Of a DNA stretch of 64,000 bases, positions 51,741 through 62,300 are shown piece by piece. Location of the stretch: positions 9,734,001 through 9,798,000 of the forward strand of contig CM082576.2 of assembly GCA_040954595.2 (NCBI GenBank), given 5' to 3'. Position 1 is the stretch's first letter. The number at the start of each line of letters is the position of its first letter. The notes beneath the pieces were generated by a model, which did not search any database, had not been told where the DNA came from, and saw only the letters and a program-made list of their open reading frames with translations. The position numbers were made by a program, and so were the translations under genes. Origin of the DNA: Balanoglossus misakiensis (lineage: Eukaryota > Hemichordata).

Positions 51741-54700
51741 TACTTCCTCGCAAAAATGTTTTAAGAAAAGCAAACGTTCGTATGAGAGAAAGTAAACCCT
51801 TGTTCACTCAAGAGTAATGATAATATCCTTTAGCAAATGATCCCGGCCGTACATTCGAAATTTACATAAACCAATTTGCAAACAAATTACTGTGAAACTG
51901 CACAAACGGACCGAAACGGAATATATTGCTACGGAAACTTACTCACTCATGAAAATATCGCAATAGTCTTTGAACGCTACGACAACTTGTAAATATGTAG
52001 GCACCACGTGTCACAAAATAAATGTAGATCGATTGTCAATTAACATGAATTAATTCTTTGCTTCGTTTTGTTTTTGTTTAAATAGATTGACAATTAATTT
52101 GAAGTTTTCACATGAGGAAGCGCCGTTAATTGTGTGGCAGATTACAGACGACCCGCGCAGTTCGCGGCAGTTATCTGTTCGCCAACCGGCGTACAGTAAA
52201 GGGCTTTCTCACCCTCTTCCAATGGAATCCAACTTAATTGCCGATTAGAATTCTGTCCCCAAAGAACAATTATTTACAGCCATACATAAAGTCGCTTTTT
52301 AAATGCTGGCAAGATAGTGGGAAAACCGTCTCGCCGTGCTGGCAATTCAAGTCCATGCGCAAGATTAAATCTGGGCATTTTGAGTTGATGTGCTGTGCGC
52401 CGGCAATCTTGTGACAGCCTGAACTCCAAATGGTACATCGAGTACGAGTCGTGATGAATGCGAAATTGAACAAGTGGTGAAGTTTTGCCACGGCTAATAT
52501 ATATGCAAATTTTTCCTCTGGGCGAAAACGGCCTCTGCGCGTGCGCCAACATGTCAGGCGATGTATTGGCCGCATGAATTCCATGTTTTACAACTAAGAA
52601 ACGAAATTGCCTCATGCGCAAATCACTGCAGTGAATTACTGTTTATATGATTGCAAGTACAAGTCACATGCATGTGTTTGCCTGCGATTGGTTTTGTATC
52701 ACAAATCGGGGAAACAAGTTGTTGCAAATATACAGAATGCATTGTCCTCGCAAACAATATTTTGCATGGAAAAGGTACACAATTAATTTTTAAAAAGTCG
52801 GACATTGGAATCAAAACTATAGTAGGTATGCCGACAACAAATAATCTTGGCGTTGAAGGCAAGATAATTTGGATTCACAGGTCGGAAATTGTAAATAAGA
52901 CGTGCTAGAGCAGTAGTTAATAGAAAATTGGCTGCAAACTGGTTTTATATATCATCAATTTTTAATTGAACAAGTGTTTTTTTTCTTCTGTCAAGTAAGA
53001 TGAATACAGTAAATTAATCTGGGGTATGAATGTCATTTAATTATTAAGCGAAGCTCTGGGGAAAAGTATACGTAATATGATTTTATTCTAATTTCGTGGG
53101 AAATTTTGTGTCTGTAAGTAAACAAATGTGACTGTAATATTGATATAAGAGACGCACGTGTACAGATCAACTGCAATTAGGGCAAGCAAGTTGAGATAAC
53201 AGTATTTGTAGGTTCTGTGAAATGGTGGCGCTTTGGGATTTTGCCTTGTCGTATCTGTGAGAACTCTCTGGTGTGCTGCTTTCCGATATGCAAATGTTTC
53301 GTATCGACATAGTTCTGTGTTTTGTTCTATATATGTGACTGTCCATGGCTATATACTTCTCATTTTTTGTCATTCGATTTCAGATTACAAATCAAAATAG
53401 CGTCATTGGATTATCGACTTTCGTGTGATATTCTGTCGATAAATCCAGTGTTTCTCGAGGGACAAATCAATATTAATATTTTCACATCATTTTTGACTTT
53501 CTTTTTTTTCTATCCCATCTTTCTGTTCGCACTGTATTCAAACAAGCTAGCACACATGTTTGTGATTTCACGCCGCGAAGTGCAAAACCAACATACTTCA
53601 TTTCCCCCAAAGACAGTTTTATACTTCTTCAAAAGCGCTCCGATGATGGCACAACAAGTTAACATTTGTTGCATTTTGTAACAGTTGGTTCAAGTTGTTT
53701 TTATCTTTTATATCGTCCACTTTGAAATGAATATAAGCTGTGCTTCTAACAGTTGTCCGGTGTTGCACTTTAACTAACGCGTTCGGCAAAACATATAATA
53801 TAACGATAACTTGAAAGTAAACACTTTAGATACCATTTGTAAGAGCTAGGCCATGGACTCGACAGAACAAAGAGAGATGCAAAAGGATCCCTTTGAAACC
53901 GGACTCGGCTAAGTCTTGCAGGGTTTTCTTGAAAATGTCGACAGCGTTAATCAAAAGGCCTCGGGGGAACTCCGCTCTTGACGACCAGCAGCGATCTGAT
54001 CTAGTAATCACAGCTTTTGTTGAGAGTTTGTGTAATCCGTACCGTTCGAGCTTCTTGTCCCACTGGTGATTAGCGGGCTCGCTAGAGGGGGTCACAAGAG
54101 TTGCCCCGGGCGCAAATACATAACGGGGATTTTACTTCCTTCGATGACCCTATACCAGGCTTTGATTTTTACGTAAATATTGATTTGTGAACTTCACATA
54201 TAACATGATTGGGACTATCTGGGGATAATTGCATTAACGAATATATCACCTGAAAACAGTTGCACTTGAGAACTCGAGAAAGTCAACATCCGAATTTTGT
54301 CATGGAAAGAACAAACAGCCATGACAAGAACAGCAGGTGGAGTTGACATGTACTCTTCTGATGAGCTTTTTACACGTTTTATCCGCTCGCAATTGTCCCA
54401 AAATAGTTCGAATCGTGTTGTGTGCACCTGTGTATTAAGCCTTCGCGTGTGCATTTGAGGACATACCAGCAGAATGGAGATTTCCGACAGGAACCTCTTG
54501 ATGATGCCGAGTGGTTCAAGTTTCCAATCACTCCAGTGACGTGCACACGTCTGGCGTCAAGCACACGTTGGATCAGCGTACCCTGGAGGAATAACATCTT
54601 TCTTCCTTCAAAAGTAGTGGGGCCACGTAATAGGACCGGCGTCTATTTTACTTATGAGATAAAGTGACCACAACAAGCTGAACGAGAGAGAGGGGGAGAG

Positions 54701-56019
54701 ATTCACCCTATTGTTCTATTGCTTGATTTTCAGTAAAACATTATAATGCCACTTTTTACGAGAATGATCAAGTAGAGCAGTGAAATATCTCTTTTCATGA
54801 TCTAATTATTGCACAGTAGTTCCAATCTCCCCCACTGTTGCTGACCTCTGACATCATGTTGGAATCTCCCTTAAAACAGGTTCAAAGTGCAGATGTTCCC
54901 ATAATTTGCTCCCCTTCAACTACATGTATGATTCAACGCATTTAAATTCAACCTCAGGGAACTGGTTGTCTGATGTTCATTCAGGCTGCTCTTTTTGCTC
55001 CATACGCAGATTCTGTACATGATAACGCACGCATGTTCGCCAATATGCACATACCATTTTCCGTTTGAGTTATTTTACTCACTATTTAATACTGTGGGGG
55101 AAGAGTCAGGGTTTGGGTGGGGTTTTTTGTCGCCTTTTTGCTATATATAACAACATGACACATCGACAATATAAAAACAACAAGCAGAGATAATGAAAAC
55201 TGGTTCAATTTGTGAATGATAATGAATATTGGTCAAGAGAGGGAATCAGTCAAGATTCTGGAGACTCTGAAATCCAGTCACAGTCTTTGTGGCATGTCCA
55301 GGTACACGTATTAAAGACAGGGCCCCCTCTGGCTGATTGACAGCTGCCACTTTTCCTCTGATCTCATTATGATCCAACTAATAATGTCCTGTTTAGGATA
55401 ATACTCACACACCTGAGACTCTCCTCACAACGAGAGAGAAAAAATTCCCACCAGGCTGGTCATTTCGAAAGAACAATGACTTCAAATTTCCTGACCACGC
55501 ATTGACAATGAGGAGAAATCAGTGCACGCAGTCGTGATTGAATCAAAGTTTCTCAAGTGGCATGATTCAGCCTTTTGAATTTCTGCACACCAGCGCTCAT
55601 GTCACGGCATGATGTAGTGGTGTGGAATGTTGGTTTCCCGTGATCGAGCGATTCAAGATTTTCTCCGTTTCACGCAAGAATGTTTCAAGAGAGGATCCCC
55701 GAGATGAGAATTCAGATTTAGTTGAAAAACCAGCCTGGCAGACGTAAAACTGTCAGAAACGAGACTTCCTTATTACCATTACAGTAGAATTTTTTTCCCC
55801 AAATCCTCACAGAGAACTCAAAATCTGTCAAAGCCTCTCGGCAAACGGCCATGAATTTTGAAAAATTCTCACATCCGTCTTTGGCTTAACGCTGTTAATT
55901 TCACACTGACATGAGTCATGGAGTCGGGGTATGAAAGATTGATAGACCGTGGCTTGAACGTCTGCAATGAGTAGCAACACATTACTAGTTTATGGGTGAA
56001 AACCCAACACCATTCCCAT

Positions 56020-56028
56020 CCCCCCCCC
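56020..56028. repeat. Poly-C tract (C9)
   Basis: Nine C followed by an ACAC run, just downstream of the DRC5 3' end. Confidence 0.85.
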
Positions 56029-56090
56029 ACACACACACTCACAGTACTTTGATCCGAGACAAGAGCTAATTAACCATTCTGTGCACATAC

Positions 56091-56096
56091 TTTATT
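56091..56096 (-). terminator. Possible polyadenylation signal of DRC5
   Basis: TTTATT on the + strand is AATAAA on the minus strand, about 400 bases after the DRC5 stop codon. It is the first such signal downstream. Confidence 0.5.
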
Positions 56097-56493
56097 GAGA
56101 ATGCACGTCTAGAAAATCTTAATACATAGTAGTGGTGTAAATGAAGCTACGCAAACAGAGTAACTGTACCTGTAGAAACCGAGCATTACTGCTAGGGTTT
56201 GAGAGAAAAGAGCGTCGTAATTGAGTAGCAAAATTACTTTAAATGACAAACTGCATTATATTTACACAGACTCTCCGCCACAAAAGCCTTTGTGAACATA
56301 TACATTTCAGTTAAAATACTTGGAGGCCTTGAGATGTGGACGGACTATTCAAAGAAGGTTTCGCTTCCACCGTAATTACCATAATAAAATTAGGTGTATT
56401 CACTTCGACAGGATAGTCCCCTGCTGAACTGCTGTAGCAGGCTTTATATTGAAAATAAAATAGAATTTGGTGGAAACATCCTGCTTTCGTGGG

Positions 56494-58653
56494 TTAGATA
56501 TTTTTCTCTTCCTTTTCTTTCTTTTCTTTTTCTAGCCTGAGTTCTCGTTCTCTTTCTTGGTTCTTCTTCAGGATCTGATTGATGCAGTATTCGCTTTCCT
56601 GTCCTGCCTCAGTCAGTCTGAGATCCATCTCGATGACCGTGTTGTTTTCCTCCATGCCTTCTTGTAACTGCTTGCCGCCATCCTGCAATTCGAGGGGGGA
56701 GTGGGGAATGAGGACATGCAAGACAAAAGAATACACGCACACTATGTTTGGGGGCGCTATGGTCAACGGCATGGCCACAACAGGGGGATGCTAACAGGTG
56801 TCACTCAGTATGAATGTATTCACATCCATAGTTCATCCTTTTTTGCTGATTTCAAAATCAAGTTCACACTATGTTAGAAACCAGAAATCAAGATAAAATG
56901 ATTTGTGAAGATGTGGAAGTAAACCACACACGGAATAGTAAAAATCTTGAAATTCAACTGCACTATTTATGTCCATAAATTTCAATCTAGTTTTTAGGAA
57001 CTACCCCTAAGATACTTACTGGTCCAAGTCTGTTACATGCTAAGTTTATCCTCTTCAGTGTAGTGTTCTGGACAACAACTTGTGAGAGAAGAGCAGCCGT
57101 CGGTTCAGTCATGTCATTGCTTGCCATGTCAATTTCCTCCAGAGTGGAGTTTTTGAGCAGAGCCCTAGCGACGGCCTGGCCACCTAATGATGATGTAAGT
57201 GTGCATAAAACCAGAATGAGATGACATGAAATTAACACAGAAGCTACATGCATTTAAAATTCAAGTATTTTTTTCTCGGTCACATACCTTCATCTCCTAG
57301 TCTATTGAGTCGTAGATTAAGATACTGCAGCGTAGTGTTTTTAGTCAGCGCATATCCTATGGCTCCGGCTCCATTGGGCCTGAGCTTGTTGTTGGACAGG
57401 TTCAGTTTTTTCAGTTTGCTGTGGTTGTTGAGTAGTTTTCCGATGGCCCTGGCTCCCTGGTCGCCGATCATGTTGTGCTCCAGGTCGAGCTCCTCCAGCG
57501 TGGGGTGGTCCAGGATGTGGCTGATCAGCACCCGCACCTTGTCGTCGTCCACTTTGCTGCGGTGCAGCTTGAAGACCTTGAGCGTGGCGCACTTCTTGAC
57601 GCACTTGGACAGCAGGAGGCAGTCGCGATTCGTGAACTGGAAGAGGTTCCACTCGAAGTTCATGCCGCAGTCCCGCACGCCGTACGTCACGTGGAACTCC
57701 TCGATGTGTGGCAGTTTCTCGAGGATCTGACTGAACTCGAAATGGTCAATGCTGGGGAGGTTGTCGCCCGACTCGCTGCCCGCGTCCGACATGTCGTCCA
57801 GGGGCCTCATCTGTTCCTCCTTCACCGGCGGCAACAGCTGCCTGATGTTGAGTTTCTTAATGTACGGCGCGGCCAGCGGCAGAACCTCCTCCACCACGGC
57901 TATGTCCGTCGACTCGGGGACAAAATGTTCGACGATATTCTCCAGGTGGCGCTCGAAGAACATGCGTTTCCAGCTGCCGCCGTATTTGGAGACGTCGCAG
58001 ATTTCCCAGCGGGCTTTGCATCTCCTCTTCCAGTAGCCTTCGTCCGAGACCAGGTGGGCCACCACCTGCAGAGGGATATCCGTGGAGATCTTCTCCAATA
58101 CTTTGGTTTTGTACTTTGGTAGGAGCTCATCTAGTTTTGGATGATCTGCAAGGAAATTTCATACAGAATGTAGAGATCAGAAGTGTGCAAAGAGTGTCAA
58201 TAGACGAGTCAATTTTGACAACGCAAATTCTGCTTTGAAATTTATATGGTAAGATAAAGAATATCAAATTAGCACACTTTTGGAAACAAAACAAATATTA
58301 TGACACTTTATTCAAAAGGAGAGAAGCTTTCACTTACACTCAAGATGTTAGTTAGTGATGTTAATCCTTGACTGATTTTTCTACATAGCATAGTACTCAC
58401 CTTGGAATTCCTCTACAATATGTGAAACACACAGCTCTGTCAGCAGGGGTACAGTAGCCAGGGACCAGTCTGGATCTTCCGCGATAATCCTCCTCATATT
58501 CCTAGAGTCGGCTGCTGCATCATCCTTAGCACTGGGCACAGGAGAGGGAATCTTCTTCCCTCTTTGACTACTGTTGCTTTTAACGCTGCCTTTATCATCG
58601 TCATTCTTGGCATCTATACCATTAGTTTGCTCTGTCAGAGGCGGTTCTGCCAT
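56494..58653 (-). CDS. Dynein regulatory complex subunit 5 (DRC5/TCTE1), complete
   Basis: DRC5 is a leucine-rich-repeat subunit of the nexin-dynein regulatory complex, which links outer doublets and controls dynein in motile cilia and sperm flagella. Exons on the minus strand: 58653-58401, 58145-57288, 57183-57020 and 56682-56494. They join in frame (phases 1, 1, 0) to 487 aa, against about 501 in human TCTE1. Landmarks: RRIIAEDPDWSLATVPLLTELC in the first exon region; GGSWKRMFFERHLENIVEHF (starting near residue 140); CGMNFEWNLFQFTNRDC; KVFKLHRSKVDDDK; then LRR units from about residue 275 to 450 (LEELDLEHNMIGD, LKKLNLSNNKL, LQYLNLRLNRLGDEGG, INLACNRLGPDGG); and finally QESEYCINQIL. The last 20 residues are K/E-rich and look lineage-specific. 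The start ATG has A at -3 and G at +4. It is convergent with TMEM151 and divergent from RPAP1. Confidence 0.96.
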
Positions 58654-59038
58654 CGTTACCTAATTCTGGTGGGGAGACAACCAGGAAAACATGTGAACCT
58701 TACTAGATTTTACACACCCACCCTTGTCAGCAAGTTGCCAAGCTTAGTTACATGATAATACGAACTTTATTTCTGACGTAATTTAACAATTCATGAAAAT
58801 GATGTCTTTCTCTGAAACAAAACCTTACATAATTGTCAACTTGTCGACCACCGTAAAAGTTTTTCTTCTCCGATCATTTCTGTGCTGCTGTCGTATGATT
58901 CTTGAATGCCCTTGAACAGACTACGGTTTGTAAGGAAAATCGGCAAGTTGTTCTCGGATAATTGACAGACCGTAGTGCGCCATACGTTGCCAAAGATCTT
59001 AAAAACAACATAAAATAGAAAGATGAGAAATGCTCACC
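58654..59038 (-). other. Probable DRC5 5' UTR intron and splice sites
   Basis: On the minus strand, a pyrimidine-rich acceptor (ctccccaccag) ends at 58666, just 12 bases before the ATG. A strong donor (GAG|GTGAGC) lies at 59037-59036. Together they define a 372-base 5' UTR intron and a noncoding first exon beginning upstream of 59038. No coding potential is seen in between. Confidence 0.5.
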
Positions 59039-59359
59039 TCAAAGTTCGGTTTTTCAAATGGAAATCCAGAGCAGGTCGAACAAGCTTCCAACTTGTGTTG
59101 TTGTTGCTAAGCAATTTTAGACGCTGATGCGCAGTGTTCTGCGCAGTATATAGCGCCATCAAGCAAGAAAACATACAAAATGGCGGCGCCCATCAGAAAA
59201 GTGTGAGCGTTGCAGAATTCGTTGTCGATTGACATGCACGTCATTTTCACGATGATGGCGACTTTAACATCGGCGTAAAAGCTTTGAAGTAAAGTCAAAC
59301 TGAAACAGCAAAACGCAACGTTTTAAAAATTAATAGTAGTACCGTTTTCTTTGCTTATC
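59039..59359. promoter_or_regulatory. Shared head-to-head promoter of DRC5 and RPAP1
   Basis: The noncoding first exon of DRC5 (minus) and the start codon of RPAP1 (plus) are only about 320 bases apart. The interval contains aaaatggcggcgcc (59177-59190), which resembles the YY1 element common at vertebrate CpG promoters, and an X-box-like site at 59103-59115. There is no TATA box in a good position. Bidirectional use is inferred from geometry. Confidence 0.5.
59103..59115 (-). promoter_or_regulatory. X-box-like (RFX) motif in the DRC5 promoter
   Basis: GTTGCTAAGCAAT has two inward-facing half sites (GTTGC, GCAAT) separated by three bases, close to the X-box consensus. RFX factors drive many ciliary genes, which suits DRC5. 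Confidence 0.4.
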
Positions 59360-62300
59360 ATGTTGCCAAGGCGTCCTAAACCGGGAGAGACTGAAGAGGA
59401 CCTTCTTCGCTATCAGGAAGAATTTCTCGCTAAACAGGAAGAAACGTCGACTAAACTTGTACATAGGGGCGATAGGAGAAAATCGGGTGGCAATGGAGAT
59501 CCTGAAAGTGTTACCAAACCCTCTTTGAAGAGAGATGTTGTCACCCTTGGGGGAGGTAAAGGCAATACTCAAATAGATGACAACACATAAAAACTTTAGG
59601 CTCCGCATCATTTCATAGCAAGACATTATGCGCAATACATACATTGCTTTGGGTAATAGATATGATAGATATATCATGGAGGTAGAAAGAGAACAATAGC
59701 CCTTGTAGCTCCTTCTCTTCCTACCTTCATGGAGATATAGACTTGTTGATGCTAACATGTTTAATTGATTTAGGAATAAACATTTCACATGAATGTGGAT
59801 ATTTTTTGTGTGTAAAGTGTAACTAAGTGTAATTGGGAATGATTGCCCTAAATGTTTTTGCGTTTACAGGGTTACCAACGGCCAGGCCTGATGATGATAT
59901 TCCAAAAAAGAAGTCGAAATTTAAAGGTCAAAGAAAAATGGAAAAGGTCACAAGATGAAGAACACTTTCATTTTGTTTGTTTGTTTGTCTCTCTTTGTTT
60001 TGAAATGGGGGATCTGTGAAATAATTTCACAATTGATACAACATACTTTCCATACAACATTATTCAGGAAGATTGCATTTTTATTAAAATATTCTGTTAC
60101 ATCATGGTGACTCATATCCATTGTATTTGTAACATGGATCCAGAGAACTCAGATATTGGAACAACAATTGAATGTGTTGCAAAGTTTATCCGTTGATATT
60201 ATCTTGCCCTCTCATTTCGTAGAGAGATTTTATGGAGTAATAATGAAGCAATCACTTTTTTATAATCGTTATAAAATTCTGTCTATTTTTCTCATCAGAC
60301 GTCTAAAGTATCAGGGTTGAGAGGAGAGAGGGTTCACATTGATTTAGGTGATGATGAAGAAGACATGCAAGGAAAGATGGATCGTAAGTAATTGTGTTCG
60401 AGTGACTTTCTAAGCAGCACTTAAATTGTTATCGAAAGGTTTTCAAAATAAGATTGGATAAGTCTTCCTCCTAAAACAAACATACACAACAACTATAAAT
60501 GATACGCAGATTTTATCTTCCAGGTCAGGATACCCACATCACATCGGTCTTGTCAGACATCATGGTAAGCAATGAATAGAGTTTTAACCCTTTGCACTAG
60601 GAACCCCTGAATACGTATGATGTCACTTGGAAGTTTTCTACAGAGGGTGTCACAGTCCCAATAATTTTGACATTAATATACATATGTGTATATGTAAAGT
60701 CACTCTGATGTACAACTGATATCACAGGGCTGTGCTTTTCATCAGGTTGATGAGTAGACTTTTCTCCACTTTGTAGGAACGAGACATCAAGGATGTACCT
60801 GTGTACCTGCCTAGGTCGATGGATCAGGCATTTCCATCTGCCTTTCACAGAGGTAGCATTGGCGATGGCAAGGTAAATGGATTGAGTATACAATCATGCA
60901 AAATTATATTTAGAAGAATAATCACTACTGTTTTAAAATATGCCACATTCTTACAAAATGTTTGGGAAGCTGAATAAAAACAGATTATTGTGACAGTTAG
61001 TTACATTGTTATGCAGATTAGCTGATAGTGATACCTTCTGAGCAATTCCTTGAAAGAACACTGTGGGTCTTTTGTTTTTTTCTTGCAGAAAGAAACAGAG
61101 AAGGGCAAAAAAGGGAAAACGAAAGGTCCCAGCCTCTTTGCTCAGCACTTTGCCAAGTCCAACGCTGCATCCTTTGGCGTCACTGGCAAGATGGAACCAC
61201 TTGTTGAAATTGCTAAGGCCAGTTTACCAGAGAGTGTGGGGAAAGATGTGGTCTCCATGGATACTGTGGAAGATATGGATGTGGAGGTGACGGACTCGAG
61301 TGAACCAGCAACACTGTCAGGTCAGTTTTTGACACTTTGAAATGAACTGATCACCATTCATTTTCCTTGTCATGAGTTAGAATGTTGGCTGTGATTTTCC
61401 TTGATGAGAAGGCTCCTAAGAAGGTCATAGTGATCAAGTCTGTTTCAAGTGATTTTTTGATGACATTATTAATATGATAATTTTGACAAAGTGCAATGTA
61501 TGTTTGTATTGCAAGTGGTTGTTCATCATGTGAGAATTTTAACAGTCTGCAGCGATGTCATATATTTTTACCAACTTCACCATTACAGTGTCAGGTCATG
61601 AGGATACTATTAAGAAACTTGTTGGAGATGAAGAAGCCAGGAAGATACATCAAGAGAACCTAGCCAACATGGCCGCCATGTCAGAAGAGGAGATTTTGGC
61701 AGAGCAGGCGAAATTGAAGTCAATGTTAGGTAAATTCATGGTTATCTTGTTCAACACATGTCTTGTACATTTGTGAAGTTTATAATAGTCGCCAGCCAGT
61801 AATCCTGCAGGAACTCAACAACATGTGTCTTTTCTTCAGATCCTAAACTTGTGGAGTTGCTGACATCAAGAAAGAAGGAGGTCACTGCTACCCACACAGC
61901 TGTAGGGATGGATACAGCAGAACAGCAACTCATGGGTATTGGTGATGGTTCTGGAAAACCTACAGAGTCTGAGATGGAAGGAACACAGGAAAGCCAAGAA
62001 GGTGGGAATATTCTCTATTGTATTTTCTGTCATCAATCTTTGGTTTGATTTGATTATAGTCATAATTCAAGCATACAATGTTCTAATATCCCAGAAGGCT
62101 TTGATGAATTTTAAGAGCATGAGATGCTGGAAGTAAATTTGCCCCCCAAAGCATTGAAAGCACATGTTATACATATATTTTCCAAGGCATTTTATCTAAC
62201 AGTTTGATGCACCAGAGATCTACATCCATTGTTCCATGGTTTTTGATTCCAGAAGTCAAATTACCCATAACACCCAAGGAGGAATGGGTCCACATGGACA

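Larger units (their letters stand above)
39402..56090. other. Gene-poor region between TMEM151 and DRC5
   Basis: After the TMEM151 3' UTR I recognise no gene for about 16.5 kb. Short frames on both strands have no family resemblance. The sequence is CpG-rich up to about 54.6 kb and then becomes CpG-poor towards DRC5. It contains several microsatellites, two X-box-like sites (43756 and 49101) and a long alternating purine-pyrimidine tract (51657-51724). I see no transposon proteins, tRNA or rRNA. Confidence 0.55.

Noticed and set aside
51460-51807. Cys/Val/Arg- and Thr/His-rich frames on both strands
   Set aside because: They arise from the four-base microsatellite, which has no stop codons in several frames.
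57475-58122. Long + strand open frame (215 codons) antisense to DRC5 exon 2
   Set aside because: It is a shadow of the GC-rich DRC5 coding exon, whose minus-strand translation matches the family closely. The antisense product is low-complexity and matches nothing.
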